Shown here: piece by piece, positions 34,683-43,921 of the stretch
Layout of the letters: each line of letters starts with the position of its first letter
Numbering within the stretch: the first letter of the stretch is position 1
Source of the DNA: Pelistega sp.
GTDB lineage: Bacteria; Pseudomonadota; Gammaproteobacteria; Burkholderiales; Burkholderiaceae_B
Length of the DNA: 60,940 nucleotides
Direction of reading: 5' to 3'
NCBI GenBank assembly: GCA_030538255.1
Contig: JAUNUI010000020.1
Span: forward strand, 1-60,940
Program-made: the position numbers and the translations under genes
The notes under the pieces: model-generated
What the model was told of the DNA's origin: nothing
Database searches by the model: none
What the model saw: the letters and a program-made list of their open reading frames with translations, nothing else

Positions 34683-36206
34683 CTAGTTCGCAGGAGTATG
34701 TGGTGCATCTTTACGGAACTTACGTAATAGAGGCGGCACAATTGCGACAAAAGCAGCGCCGATCCATAGACCAATCGAGAGATTGCTTTGGAATAGGATG
34801 CCAACATCACCATCAGTCATGGCTAAGGCACGACGTAAGTTCTGCTCCATCATATCGCCCAAGACTACACCCAGGACTAAGGGCGCCATGGGCACGTTAA
34901 ATTTTCGTAAGAAGTAACCGATTACCCCAATGCCAACTACCATGAGCAGGTCAAATACGGTACCATTAATCGCATACACACCAATAAAGCTAATGGATAG
35001 AATGCCTGGTACTAATAACCATGGAGGGATGCTTAGCATCGCTGCAAACACACGAACCATTGGTACGTTCATAAAGAACAACATCAGGTTAGCGATGAAT
35101 AGAGAGGCAATTAAACCCCAGACGATTTGTGGTTGCGCATCAAATAAAACAGGGCCTGGTGTGATGTTATACAGGGTGAGGGCGCCCATCATCACCGCAG
35201 TTGTGCCTGAGCCTGGTACGCCTAAGGTCAGCATAGGAATGAAAGAACCCATTGCCGCAGCGTTGTTTGCCGACTCTGGAGCAGCTAGACCACGTAAATC
35301 ACCCTTACCAAATTTCGCATTAGGATCTTTACCTTCGATGAGTTTTTTCTCATTCGCATAAGCCACCGCTGAGGCGACACTTGCGCCTGCACCAGGAAGA
35401 ATACCGACGAAGAAGCCGAGTAAACCTGCGCGAATGACGGTCCATTTGGTAAAGAGTAATTCTTTAAGGTTGAATAGTTTGCGTTCGCTTTTCGGTACAT
35501 CAATATCGGTGCCTGAGAGAAGATTCTCCAGCATTTGCATCATTTCAGCGACGGCAAATAAACCGATCACCACAACCACAAAGTCGATACCATCCGATAG
35601 ATTAGGAATATCGAAAGTATAGCGGTATACGCCTGAGTTAGAGTCTACACCCACAGTCGCAATAGCTAGGCCAATCATGGCGGCTAAGATGCCTTTTACA
35701 GGTTGCTCGCCTAATAAACTCGTCAGCGCACAGAAGGCAAAAACCATTAAGACAAAATACTCCGCAGGTCCGAAAGCGATTGCCCATTTGGCCAGTGCCG
35801 GTGCTAACATCAAAATACCGAGGATAGCAATAGTTGAACCGACAAATGAGGCCCATGCAGAAAGCGATAAAGCCACACTGGCTAAGCCTTGACGCGCTAA
35901 TGGGTAACCATCTAATGTCGTCATGACACTCGCCGCTTCACCTGGTACGTTGATCAAGATAGAGGTAATACGGCCACCATACTCAGCGCCTACATAGACA
36001 GCGGCTAAGAGAATTAAAGCGGTCTCAGGTGGTAATTGCATAGCGAAGGCGATAGGCACTAACATGGCTACGCCATTAATGGGCCCTAGTCCAGGCAGTA
36101 CACCAACGATGGTACCGATAAATGAACCAATCGCGGCCACCAGTAGGTTCATCAGCGAGAAGGCTACGCCAAAACCTAAACTTAAATGATCTAAAACTGC
36201 ACTCAT
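34683..36206 (-). CDS. tctA: Tripartite tricarboxylate transporter, large membrane subunit TctA
   Basis: TctA is the main permease of the sodium- or proton-coupled tricarboxylate carrier. The 507-residue protein has about twelve hydrophobic segments and the family block GVLPGLGPINGVAMLVPIAF near residues 36-55, then YVGAEYGGRITSILINVPGE and, in the second half, GILPGAGASVASAVAY and TLGVPGSGTTAVMMGAL. Its ATG overlaps the tctB stop by four bases. Likely substrates are citrate or related acids, as in other TctCBA-TctDE loci. Confidence 0.94.
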   Translation of the reverse strand: MSAVLDHLSLGFGVAFSLMNLLVAAIGSFIGTIVGVLPGLGPINGVAMLVPIAFAMQLPPETALILLAAVYVGAEYGGRITSILINVPGEAASVMTTLDGYPLARQGLASVALSLSAWASFVGSTIAILGILMLAPALAKWAIAFGPAEYFVLMVFAFCALTSLLGEQPVKGILAAMIGLAIATVGVDSNSGVYRYTFDIPNLSDGIDFVVVVIGLFAVAEMMQMLENLLSGTDIDVPKSERKLFNLKELLFTKWTVIRAGLLGFFVGILPGAGASVASAVAYANEKKLIEGKDPNAKFGKGDLRGLAAPESANNAAAMGSFIPMLTLGVPGSGTTAVMMGALTLYNITPGPVLFDAQPQIVWGLIASLFIANLMLFFMNVPMVRVFAAMLSIPPWLLVPGILSISFIGVYAINGTVFDLLMVVGIGVIGYFLRKFNVPMAPLVLGVVLGDMMEQNLRRALAMTDGDVGILFQSNLSIGLWIGAAFVAIVPPLLRKFRKDAPHTPAN

Positions 36207-36646
36207 AGTAAATCTCCTAGAATGCCTGTTGGTAATACCACATCTAGGCCTTTGTCAAACAGCAGGAAGAAAAAGACGCCCATTACAACGCCACCGATAC
36301 ATGCTTTAATCCAAGGGCTGCCAAAGAGACGTGCCACAAAAATTGTCATTAATGTGGTGGCAATAATAAAACCTAACCACTGGAACATAAAGGCATAGGC
36401 AGCGACATAGGCCACCATTAAGGCGATACGCAGATTGGCGCCTTTAGGATTCGGCTCCACAGGATTGCCGGCGGTGAATACCAGACGTAAGCCGCAGAGA
36501 CCAATAATTAATGCAATTAAAAGAGGGAAGGCTTTAGGACCGACTGGCTCATAAGAGAATTGGGCTTCTAGGTCGTAACCAAAAAAAGCCAGAAAGAGGG
36601 CAAGCAGTATGGCCGCAATTCCTAAGACTCTATCGTTGAGTACCAT
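36203..36646 (-). CDS. tctB: Tripartite tricarboxylate transporter, small membrane subunit TctB
   Basis: The 147-residue protein has four hydrophobic segments, as usual for TctB, with GPKAFPLLIALIIGLCGLRL near residues 35-55 and a C-terminal half GFIIATTLMTIFVARLFGSP. It forms the membrane complex with TctA. It lies 187 bases after tctC and overlaps tctA, so all three are one operon. Confidence 0.9.
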   Translation of the reverse strand: MVLNDRVLGIAAILLALFLAFFGYDLEAQFSYEPVGPKAFPLLIALIIGLCGLRLVFTAGNPVEPNPKGANLRIALMVAYVAAYAFMFQWLGFIIATTLMTIFVARLFGSPWIKACIGGVVMGVFFFLLFDKGLDVVLPTGILGDLL

Positions 36647-36833
36647 AAGAGTTCCTTTTTTTATAATGGTGAACTACCCTGGCCGATGTCAGGGTAAGTG
36701 AGGAATAAACGCATGGGATAGGATTTTATGCGCGTGTAATCGAGCGAAGTTCGTGTTGACGTATGTCTTGATAATTATTTAAGGCATCATTAATTACACT
36801 GAACCCACTCGATATCCCATGAGTTGCGCTAAT

Positions 36834-37826
36834 TTATTTTTTAATTAAACCAAATGATTCTGCTAATTCTGTATAAGCTGCAACACGCTCTTTCACGTAG
36901 GCATCTAGCTCAGCACCGGTTTTATTAAATTCAAATAAACCTTGCTGTTCTTGTAGCTCTTTGAATTCAGGGGTTTGCATGAGTTTGTCAAAAGCACCAA
37001 CCCACCAGTTATAGCTCTCATCAGAGACTTTAGGCCCAACGTAGAAGCCACGGATAATAGGCCAGTTAATGTCGTAACCTTGTTCGGCGGCAGTAGGAAT
37101 TTCACCCATCTTGCCCGCTAAGCGCTCTTTACTAAATACGGCTAAGATCTTGATCGGTGTGCCACCATCTAACATGGTACGTGCTTCAGCTGCGTCACCC
37201 ATATAAGCTTGGATATGGCCACCACGCAAGGCGGTTACTGCCTCACCACCGCCCTCAAAGGCAACAAAACGCATCTTCTTGTAGTCAACACCAGCCGCTT
37301 TTGCGGTTAGTGCGGCTTTCATCCAGTCTTGGCTGCCCACAGAACCACCCGCACCTAATACGATTTTGGTTGGGTCTTCTTTAAAAGCATTCATAAGCGC
37401 GGGCAGGTCTTGGTATGGAGAGTCATCACGAACGATGGCAACGCCATAGTCGGAGCCGATGGCGGCAAGCCACTTCACGTCATTGACGTTATAACGGCCA
37501 AATTTACCTTGCGCTAAGTTTAGTAGAGAGCCACCAGAGAAAGCAACAATGGCATTGCCGTCAGCAGGACGCTGTGCAACGATATTGTTATAGGCTACGG
37601 CACCAATCCCACCAGGCATATAGATGGTGCGCATTGGGTTGCTGAGTAGCTGAGTTTTTTGGAAGCCGTTAACGGCAACACGACAGGTTAAGTCAAAACC
37701 ACCACCTGGTTGAGCAGGTGCGATGCATTCTGGTTTTTTAGGCTCTTCGGCCATAGTAACATTCATAGCTGATAAGCCAAGTAAACCAGCCATTAATAAA
37801 GCATAAGATTTTTTTGCAATTTTCAT
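36834..37826 (-). CDS. tctC: Tripartite tricarboxylate transporter binding protein TctC
   Basis: The periplasmic receptor of the carrier. The ATG at 37826 has GGGGA upstream and opens a 24-residue signal peptide ending NVTMA; the longer frame to 37925 lacks a ribosome site. The mature protein has PECIAPAQPGGGFDLTCRVA, the TctC version of the ligand loop, and IYMPGGIGAVAYN. At 330 residues the length is standard. It is closer to classical TctC receptors than the orphan Bug protein at 21079. TctDE upstream probably controls it. Confidence 0.93.
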   Translation of the reverse strand: MKIAKKSYALLMAGLLGLSAMNVTMAEEPKKPECIAPAQPGGGFDLTCRVAVNGFQKTQLLSNPMRTIYMPGGIGAVAYNNIVAQRPADGNAIVAFSGGSLLNLAQGKFGRYNVNDVKWLAAIGSDYGVAIVRDDSPYQDLPALMNAFKEDPTKIVLGAGGSVGSQDWMKAALTAKAAGVDYKKMRFVAFEGGGEAVTALRGGHIQAYMGDAAEARTMLDGGTPIKILAVFSKERLAGKMGEIPTAAEQGYDINWPIIRGFYVGPKVSDESYNWWVGAFDKLMQTPEFKELQEQQGLFEFNKTGAELDAYVKERVAAYTELAESFGLIKK

Positions 37827-38291
37827 AAGTGTCCCCGTTGAAATTGTCTTAATAACGCTATGGAAAAGAAAGTTTTTTGCGTACAGATACGTTGTACCCA
37901 AACTTACCTTTCGATTAGCTTTCAAAAACGGACTTTTTAAGCAATCCTAGGGTTTTACCTAGGGAGTTTTGATGATTTTATGTCAGATTAATGGTTTTTA
38001 TTCAGCTGAGTTTAAGCTTTGTAACAACAATAAAAAAGAAAAAAGTGTTCTTTATGAAGGGATTCCCAAAAGTTATAACTAAAAAAATCTAACACTTTGG
38101 CGGTCATTTTTATGGCTACATTATTTTGCTCTAGGCATATAGGACCATATGAGCTTGCTTATCAGCTTCTTGAACTGAAAATTATAGGGTCTATGTTTAT
38201 ATGCCCTATCACCGTGCTCTAAGACCTCTTATTTTCAGGCTTTACGTGACTAAAAGAGGTTTGTCGACGCGTAGAATGGAGCACTTGACGG
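37827..38291. promoter_or_regulatory. Spacer between tctE and tctC, with tctC promoter region
   Basis: No gene is visible in this stretch. It should contain the tctC promoter and the TctD binding site, although I cannot assign boxes with confidence. It also holds the second copy of the palindromic IS-end-like repeat at 38064-38106. Confidence 0.4.
38064..38106. repeat. Palindromic repeat with IS3-like ends, copy 2
   Basis: TCCCAAAAGTTATAACT, an A-rich stretch, then TCTAACACTTTGGCGGTCA match the repeat at 23636-23684 in order and orientation with a few changes and a 3-base length difference. This copy is more decayed: the outer TGACCC/GGGTCA arms are mostly lost. Confidence 0.65.
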
Positions 38292-39713
38292 TTAGGAGAG
38301 AGAGGAATGTCGATGCGGGTGGGTAAATCGCAGACTTACCTGTAAACCTGCTTCGGGCTGACGAGATTGAATGAGAAATTCGCAGTGATTAATCTCAGCA
38401 ATGGTTTGCACAATGGCTAAGCCTAAACCTGTGCCATGCTGGGCTTGTCCTGCGCTGCCGCGTCTAAAGCGCTTGCCCGCTAAGGCAATATCGGCCTCGC
38501 TCATGCCTGGGCCATTATCTTCCACTTGCAAGATAATATATTGCTGTCTCTCTTGAATAGAGACCGTAATTTGCGCTTGAATTGGACTGTACTTAATAGC
38601 ATTACTAATCAGATTGCTTAGGGCCTCACGAATTAACCAAGCGACCCCTTTAACCATAACGGGATGTTCAGGAATTTCCATACCATAATCTATGCGCTTG
38701 CGGCGAGCCACAGGCAATAGCGTGCTCACAACCTCGGCACATACGATGGTTAAATCAAACTCTTCATGCCGCTGTCCTTGCGACAGCTCTTCGGCGGCAT
38801 CTTGTACCTTAGCCAAGGCGAGTAATTGATTGGTGAGATCAACCGTGTTGCCAAGGCGCTGCTTCATGGCGCTAAGCACTTCACGCATTTCTTGTGTCTT
38901 AGCAATCGTCTTGGCGTAATCGACTTGTGTGATGAGAACGGCTAAAGGCGTGCGCAGTTGATGTGAAGCATCGTCTAAGAACTGTTGTTGTTGACGACTC
39001 TTTAAAGCATAACGCTCCATATGATTATTAATCGCCAAGACAAGCGGAGCAACTTCTTGGGGGAGGTCTTGTGCATGAATTGGACGTAAATCATTGACTC
39101 GGCGATTTTTAATGTGCCCGCTAAGCGTATTTAGTGGGCGAACCGCATATAATACGCCAGCGTAAATAAGAATAAAAAATAGGCCTAATACCAAGGCATC
39201 TTTACGTAAAGATTGCCATAAAATTTGACTGATAAAATCATCACGTGCCTGCATGGTTTCGGCCACTTGAATAATGATTCTGGCCTCAGGGTTGTAGTGT
39301 AGGCTTTGCTTGGGTAGTACAGCGACAGCCGCGACGCGTACTGAGCCCCCGAAATATTCCGCATTATAGAATACTGGAGTGTTACTTAACTCCTGCTCCG
39401 GCATGGGAATTCGAGGATAACCTACTTCGGTGAGCCCGTCGTCCGTAGCAATACGAAAATACACACTGCCTTGTGTCGCAAGTTCTAGAAACTCCAATAA
39501 ATAGAATGGCTGCTCCATCGATAAGCCACCGCTTTCGGTACGAATGTTCACTTCAATTGAGCGCAGGGCCCCCGCTAGTGTACGGTCAAAAGCGTGATTG
39601 GCATGTTGCTTTAACTCTTCAGCAGAAATGAGCAACGAAGCTACCATGATCATTAGCATGACAGGAATTAGTAACCAGAGTAGGGTGGATTTAACACTGG
39701 AGAGTGAATTCAT
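38292..39713 (-). CDS. tctE: Sensor histidine kinase, TctE-like
   Basis: The 473-residue kinase has a membrane segment at about residues 10-30, a periplasmic sensor region, a second segment at about 172-192, a HAMP-like linker, the phosphorylated His251 in DDASHQLRTPLAVL, and ATPase boxes NLISNAIKYSP, DNGPGMS and GTGLGLAIVQ. It pairs with the response regulator 59 bases upstream. Together with the adjacent tctCBA it matches TctDE, which induces tricarboxylate uptake when the acid is present. The symbol rests on family plus context. Confidence 0.88.
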   Translation of the reverse strand: MNSLSSVKSTLLWLLIPVMLMIMVASLLISAEELKQHANHAFDRTLAGALRSIEVNIRTESGGLSMEQPFYLLEFLELATQGSVYFRIATDDGLTEVGYPRIPMPEQELSNTPVFYNAEYFGGSVRVAAVAVLPKQSLHYNPEARIIIQVAETMQARDDFISQILWQSLRKDALVLGLFFILIYAGVLYAVRPLNTLSGHIKNRRVNDLRPIHAQDLPQEVAPLVLAINNHMERYALKSRQQQQFLDDASHQLRTPLAVLITQVDYAKTIAKTQEMREVLSAMKQRLGNTVDLTNQLLALAKVQDAAEELSQGQRHEEFDLTIVCAEVVSTLLPVARRKRIDYGMEIPEHPVMVKGVAWLIREALSNLISNAIKYSPIQAQITVSIQERQQYIILQVEDNGPGMSEADIALAGKRFRRGSAGQAQHGTGLGLAIVQTIAEINHCEFLIQSRQPEAGLQVSLRFTHPHRHSSLS

Positions 39714-39772
39714 TGCGTGTTTTTTGCTCTATTTGCTTATCTTAGGAGGATTTAAATTCTTGATATTTGCCT

Positions 39773-40465
39773 TTAATTGACGCTATCAGCACCATCAGCA
39801 ATTGGCTCTAAACAATAGCCTATGCCACGTAAGGTCGTGATTTGAACATCAGATTCGCTGAGTTTTTTTCTTAAGCGATGGATGATGACCTCAATTGCTT
39901 CAGCCGTCATTTCATCATCATGATTGCTTAAACGGTCTAGAATATATTGTTTATTAATGGGGTCTCCTGCTTTCTGTAGTAGCAAGCGTAATACTTCGGA
40001 CTCCCGCGGTGTTAAGACTAAGCGTTGGTCATGAAGCATAAATATATGCGTATTTAAATCGTAACTTAAACTCGCACAACTAAGCGTAAATACCTTACCT
40101 CCATGACTACGGCGTACCAAGGCACTTAAGCGCGCACTCAACTCTTCTACCATAAAGGGTTTAGGTAAGAAATCATCTGCACCAGAATCCAGAGAATTAA
40201 CGCGCTGGGCCAAGGAGTCACGAGCGGTTAATACGAGAATCGGTGTTCGATTACCGTCAGCGCGTAATTTATTCAGCAGGCTCTGACCATCCATTCCTGG
40301 TAGACCCAAGTCTAAGATAATCGCATCAAACTCCTCTAAGGCTAGACGCTTATAGGCGAGCAGACCATCATTGCTCCATTCAATATTAAAGCCCGCATGC
40401 TGATGCAAACTTCGAATTAGCCAATGGGCCAAATCAGGCTCATCTTCGATTAATAAAATATGCAT
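39773..40465 (-). CDS. tctD: OmpR-family response regulator, TctD-like
   Basis: The 230-residue protein has a receiver domain with acidic Glu7/Asp8-type residues, the phospho-acceptor Asp52 in IILDLGLPGMDG, Thr in LVLTARD and Lys in FLPKPF, then a winged-helix DNA-binding domain (LTPRESEVLRLLLQKAGDPI to TLRGIGYCLEP). It is encoded just ahead of the TctE-like kinase. It most likely activates tctCBA. Confidence 0.9.
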   Translation of the reverse strand: MHILLIEDEPDLAHWLIRSLHQHAGFNIEWSNDGLLAYKRLALEEFDAIILDLGLPGMDGQSLLNKLRADGNRTPILVLTARDSLAQRVNSLDSGADDFLPKPFMVEELSARLSALVRRSHGGKVFTLSCASLSYDLNTHIFMLHDQRLVLTPRESEVLRLLLQKAGDPINKQYILDRLSNHDDEMTAEAIEVIIHRLRKKLSESDVQITTLRGIGYCLEPIADGADSVN

Positions 40466-40870
40466 AGAAATAGTCTTAAACTGAAATACATGCGACTTGA
40501 TTAATAGGAATAAGTATTCATTAATACTAGCATTGAATCCTCAGTAATGGTGAAAAAGGGAGTGCAATTGTATGCTCATTTTGCTTACTTACAGGCGGAC
40601 GCATATGAAACGAGCTTTGTACATAGACGAATGGCTCACTTAGTTAGCTCGTAGGGGTTAGATATGAAGCGAGATTTGCATATAGATGAAAGACCGACTT
40701 AGTTTGCTTACAGGAGCTAGCGCTCAAGAATGCGAAGATGAAGTGTTTAAAGACCCTACTGGGCGCATATATAATCCGTTATACTAAGAGGGTTCAGGTT
40801 TGCTCTTCTCCATAACGTTAAGAGGCCGTTAGGTAATAGAGTTAAATCGTATCTACAGGAGAAAGTTGTA
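40466..40870. other. Spacer with imperfect 59-bp tandem repeat, upstream of pcuAC
   Basis: This 405-bp divergent spacer has no gene. ATATGAARCGAGMTTTGYA-type units begin at 40603 and 40662 (about 43 bp each, period 59), and GCTTACTTACAGG / GCTTACAGG occurs before and after them. Promoters for tctD and for the copper chaperone gene must lie outside the repeat. Confidence 0.65.
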
Positions 40871-41380
40871 ATGTTAACAAAAACCGTTTTATCCACACTC
40901 TGCATGGTATCAGCAATGGGCTATTCAGCGGTGGCTATGGCACAGACTGGGCATCATGCTCATGGTCACACAAGTGTTACCACGAAAGAAAGTGCTACTG
41001 ATATTGTCGCCAGTCAATGCTGGGGGCGCTTGCGTGGTGCGAACCAAGCCTCTGCTTTATACTTTACCTTAGAGAATAAAGATGCCAAGCAAGCAGCCTA
41101 CTTAGTGGCTGCAAATTCAGCCTCATTTGGCGATGTCATGCTGCATGAAAGCTATGAGGTCAATGGTATGGCAGGCATGCGGCATGTAGCCGAAGTGGCA
41201 ATCGCGCCTGCAAGTCAGCTTGCCTTTAAACCGGGTTCTTACCATGTGATGATGGAGAAACCTCAAGAGGGCTTACGCATTGGTGAGCAGATTGAGGTGG
41301 ATTTGATTCTCAGCAATGGTCATAAAGTCACCACGAGCTGCTTGATGAAGTCGATTGCTGCAAGGACATTTGAAGATTAA
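40871..41380 (+). CDS. Periplasmic copper chaperone, PCu(A)C family
   Basis: The 169-residue protein has a signal peptide of about 24 residues ending AMAQ, a His-rich stretch (TGHHAHGHTS), and the PCuAC copper site made by a His and Met in MLHESYEVNGMAGM and the later YHVMM. Such proteins bind Cu(I) and deliver it to the CuA site of cytochrome c oxidase, often with Sco. No sco gene is adjacent. AGGAG precedes the ATG. A strong terminator follows 77 bases after the stop. Confidence 0.9.
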   Translation: MLTKTVLSTLCMVSAMGYSAVAMAQTGHHAHGHTSVTTKESATDIVASQCWGRLRGANQASALYFTLENKDAKQAAYLVAANSASFGDVMLHESYEVNGMAGMRHVAEVAIAPASQLAFKPGSYHVMMEKPQEGLRIGEQIEVDLILSNGHKVTTSCLMKSIAARTFED

Positions 41381-41456
41381 CTGTGCAGACCAGTCTGCTC
41401 GTGTGAAGGTAAATAGATTACTGCCTGATATTTCACGCTAGAGAGTACGACACAGA

Positions 41457-41490
41457 CCCACTTAGCGTCTTAGATGACTAAGTGGGTTTT
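41457..41490 (+). terminator. Intrinsic terminator of the copper chaperone gene
   Basis: CCCACTTAG (41457-41465) and CTAAGTGGG (41478-41486) form a perfect 9-bp stem followed by TTTT. Confidence 0.9.
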
Positions 41491-41586
41491 CTATTTATCG
41501 AGTTGCGCTGTAAAACTTTACCGTTCACGGCGGAGATACAAGGTGCGGACTGCGTAGCAGTCCCAAACCGTTCATGTTCAGTTAAT
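41491..41586 (+). repeat. 96-bp dispersed structured repeat, copy B (solo)
   Basis: This is the inverted counterpart of 305-400, with ten differences, all transitions. Here no transposase lies beside it: it sits directly after the terminator of the copper chaperone gene and ahead of a convergent hydrolase gene. It looks like a solo fragment of a tnpB-element left end, or a non-autonomous derivative. Confidence 0.8.
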
Positions 41587-41677
41587 ATGTGTACGCTTTA
41601 ATAGACCAAGTAGGCTGAATATCGGCCATCAATCCTCATAAATAGCGCCATGTTTGCCGAGATCCTGTGAAATTCAC

Positions 41678-42493
41678 TTAGGCAGTTTCAGCCGTTTGAA
41701 TATGGTTCAAGACACAGCGATTAAACTCATGGGGTAGGGCCAAGTTCATGCCATGGGAAGCAGGGGCTAAGACATGCGATTGCACCTGTGGCCATAGCGC
41801 CGATAATAGACGATTGATTTCTGGAAAAGGTGCTGGGCTATGGGAGCCACCTATTAAAGTGATCGGTAATTGAAGCGATGCAAAAAGCTCTGCATCCAAT
41901 AAGAAGGGCGGTTCATAGCGTTGCTTAAATAAGGTGTTCGCATTGTCTTTGACCATTTCACGAAACCAACGCACCATGCGCTTATAAGTACCTGCACCAC
42001 TCACAGTGTCAATAAACAAGCTTAAACCCTCATCGAGTTGTCCAGCTTGAATCAGACGTAAAGATTCTTGTTTAAACTGAATACTGTCACTGAGTTGCTC
42101 ATTGGTGCGCAAACCAGGGTCAGCCAAGATCAAGGATTCAACGCACTCAGGATGCGCCAGCGCCATCTGCATGGCAATCGCAGCTCCACGTGAGTGCCCA
42201 AGCACATGCGCTTTAGTAATGCCCAGATGGGCTAATAAATCGGCCATATCTTGTGCATGTTGCACATAATCGAAAGGGGCTGGGTCATCAATTGTCGCTG
42301 GCCAGAAGTGACGCAAGCTCGGCACGATGACTCGGCATTGTGCTGCTAAATCAGGTACTTGCCAACGCCAGTAGCGATAATCGCATAAAGAGCCGTGAAT
42401 AAGGAGTAGAACAGGGCCAGAGCCTTCATCTTGATAGGTGAAGGTTTGACCCTTAATCGTTAGATTTTGCGCTTCAAGAGCGATTTGTGACAT
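41678..42493 (-). CDS. Alpha/beta hydrolase
   Basis: The 271-residue protein is a typical alpha/beta hydrolase: LLLIHGSLCDYRYWRWQ (oxyanion region), nucleophile elbow LGHSRGAAIAMQ with Ser about residue 100, a probable acid near ITLIGGSHSPAPF and His in LAPASHGMNL. There is no signal peptide. The sequence does not name a substrate, and neighbours (convergent copper chaperone gene, Tol-Pal operon) do not help. Confidence 0.85.
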   Translation of the reverse strand: MSQIALEAQNLTIKGQTFTYQDEGSGPVLLLIHGSLCDYRYWRWQVPDLAAQCRVIVPSLRHFWPATIDDPAPFDYVQHAQDMADLLAHLGITKAHVLGHSRGAAIAMQMALAHPECVESLILADPGLRTNEQLSDSIQFKQESLRLIQAGQLDEGLSLFIDTVSGAGTYKRMVRWFREMVKDNANTLFKQRYEPPFLLDAELFASLQLPITLIGGSHSPAPFPEINRLLSALWPQVQSHVLAPASHGMNLALPHEFNRCVLNHIQTAETA

Positions 42494-42637
42494 TGATTCT
42501 GCTTTAAAACAATGGCTTGACTCGATAGGTCAGGCTGAAATAGGTAGAGCGTGAATGGATGCACTCAATAGACGCAAAATATCACGCATCAAGTGAATTT
42601 ACTCGCCCGACAGACGAGTATATGCCGCATTGATTTA

Positions 42638-43303
42638 TTAGTACATTTTTAGGCGTTCAGCCGCCGTATCCGCTGCCGGTGTGCCTGGGTACTCACGAAT
42701 CGTACGCTCTAGGGTTGCTTTCGAGCCTGCAATATCATTTAATTCTAACTGACTACCCGCAATCACTAAGAGTGCATCTCCTGCTTTAGAGTCACGAGGG
42801 TAAGTTTTCACCAGGTTTTCGAGGTTATCAATTGAACCCTTAAAGTCACGGCTTGCATAGCGACTACTGCCTTCGTAAAAGCGTGCGCTTGGTGTCAATG
42901 GACTGTTTGGGTAAGCACTCGAGAAATTACCGAGGGCACTTGCGGCTGCAGGGTAATTACCTTGGCGGAATAAGTCTAAAGCGGTGTCATAAGCTTGTTG
43001 CTCAACAGGGTCACCGACTTGTGCCGATGGACCTAGGTCATCATTCGCACGGGTTTCTTGTAATTGAGACTGAGAGACGTTGCTGATGGTTTCAATTTGG
43101 CCGCGTAATTGGCTGACTTGCTTTTGCAAGTCCTGGACTTGTTTGGCCAGATCGTTACGCACGATATCACTTTGTTTTAACTGAGAGCGTAACTCTAGAA
43201 TCGCTCGACGAGCTTGTTCGTCTTCAGCCGAAAATGCGGGCTGCGCCATCCCTAAAAAGACAGCAGAAATAAGAAGGGCGGTAGATTTTTTACTAAGCGT
43301 CAT
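42638..43303 (-). CDS. cpoB: Cell division coordinator CpoB (YbgF)
   Basis: CpoB is a periplasmic protein linking the Tol-Pal machine with peptidoglycan synthesis during constriction. The 221-residue protein has a signal peptide of about 25 residues ending AFSA, an N-terminal coiled coil (residues about 30-70), and three TPR-like repeats (AYDTALDLFRQGNYPAAASA, ARFYEGSSRYASRDF, and after). It ends the tol-pal operon. A stem-loop lies between pal and this gene. Confidence 0.92.
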   Translation of the reverse strand: MTLSKKSTALLISAVFLGMAQPAFSAEDEQARRAILELRSQLKQSDIVRNDLAKQVQDLQKQVSQLRGQIETISNVSQSQLQETRANDDLGPSAQVGDPVEQQAYDTALDLFRQGNYPAAASALGNFSSAYPNSPLTPSARFYEGSSRYASRDFKGSIDNLENLVKTYPRDSKAGDALLVIAGSQLELNDIAGSKATLERTIREYPGTPAADTAAERLKMY

Positions 43304-43330
43304 TGATTGATTATCCCGTTAAAAATTACG

Positions 43331-43363
43331 ACGCCGCAACAGCTTTAGAAACCATTGCGGCGT
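43331..43363 (-). terminator. Stem-loop between pal and cpoB
   Basis: ACGCCGCAA and TTGCGGCGT form a perfect 9-bp stem with a 15-base loop, followed on the minus strand by a short U-rich stretch. It may reduce readthrough into cpoB so that Pal is made in excess. Confidence 0.6.
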
Positions 43364-43393
43364 GACATATGCCTAAACTACAACGTTAGAAGA

Positions 43394-43879
43394 TTAACGT
43401 AGGTAGTTGATGTCTGCACGACGGTTTTCAGCGTGGGCTTCTTCAGAGTAGCCGGCTGCTTTAACACGTTCTTTACCGAAGCTAACTGCTTCGATTTGTG
43501 CACCGTTAACACCTTGTTGAACTAAGTGTTGAGCAACAGCTACTGAACGACGTTGACCTAGAGCCAAGTTGTACTCTGAGCTACCGCGTACGTCAGTGTT
43601 ACCTTCAATACGAACACGTTGTTGGTTGTTAGCCGCTAAGTATTGAGCGTGCATTTGAACCAATGGTTGGTATTGTTGTTCAACCACGTAGCTGTCGAAT
43701 GCGAAGTACACTGAACGTTGTTGGGCTAGTGGGCTATTTGGGTTAAATGGATCCATAACTGCACCGCCTTGACCACCCACGCCTACACCACCAGTGGTGT
43801 CAGAAGGAGTAGAACTACACGCAGCTAATGCAGCAGCTAAAGCAGCAACAGACAAGGCTTTCGCTAAGCGAGAACTCAT
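43394..43879 (-). CDS. pal: Peptidoglycan-associated lipoprotein Pal
   Basis: The outer-membrane lipoprotein that grips peptidoglycan and binds TolB. Of 161 residues, the signal peptide ends in the lipobox LAAC (Cys about residue 21). The OmpA-like domain contains VYFAFDSYVVEQQYQPL and the peptidoglycan-binding NTDVRGSSEYNLALGQRRS. Ahead of its ribosome site lies a short CGTTTTTT tandem repeat (43893-43921) that fills the whole tolB-pal gap. Confidence 0.95.
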   Translation of the reverse strand: MSSRLAKALSVAALAAALAACSSTPSDTTGGVGVGGQGGAVMDPFNPNSPLAQQRSVYFAFDSYVVEQQYQPLVQMHAQYLAANNQQRVRIEGNTDVRGSSEYNLALGQRRSVAVAQHLVQQGVNGAQIEAVSFGKERVKAAGYSEEAHAENRRADINYLR

Positions 43880-43921
43880 GACATTTCCTTTATAAAAACG
43901 AAAAAACGAAAAAACGAAAAA

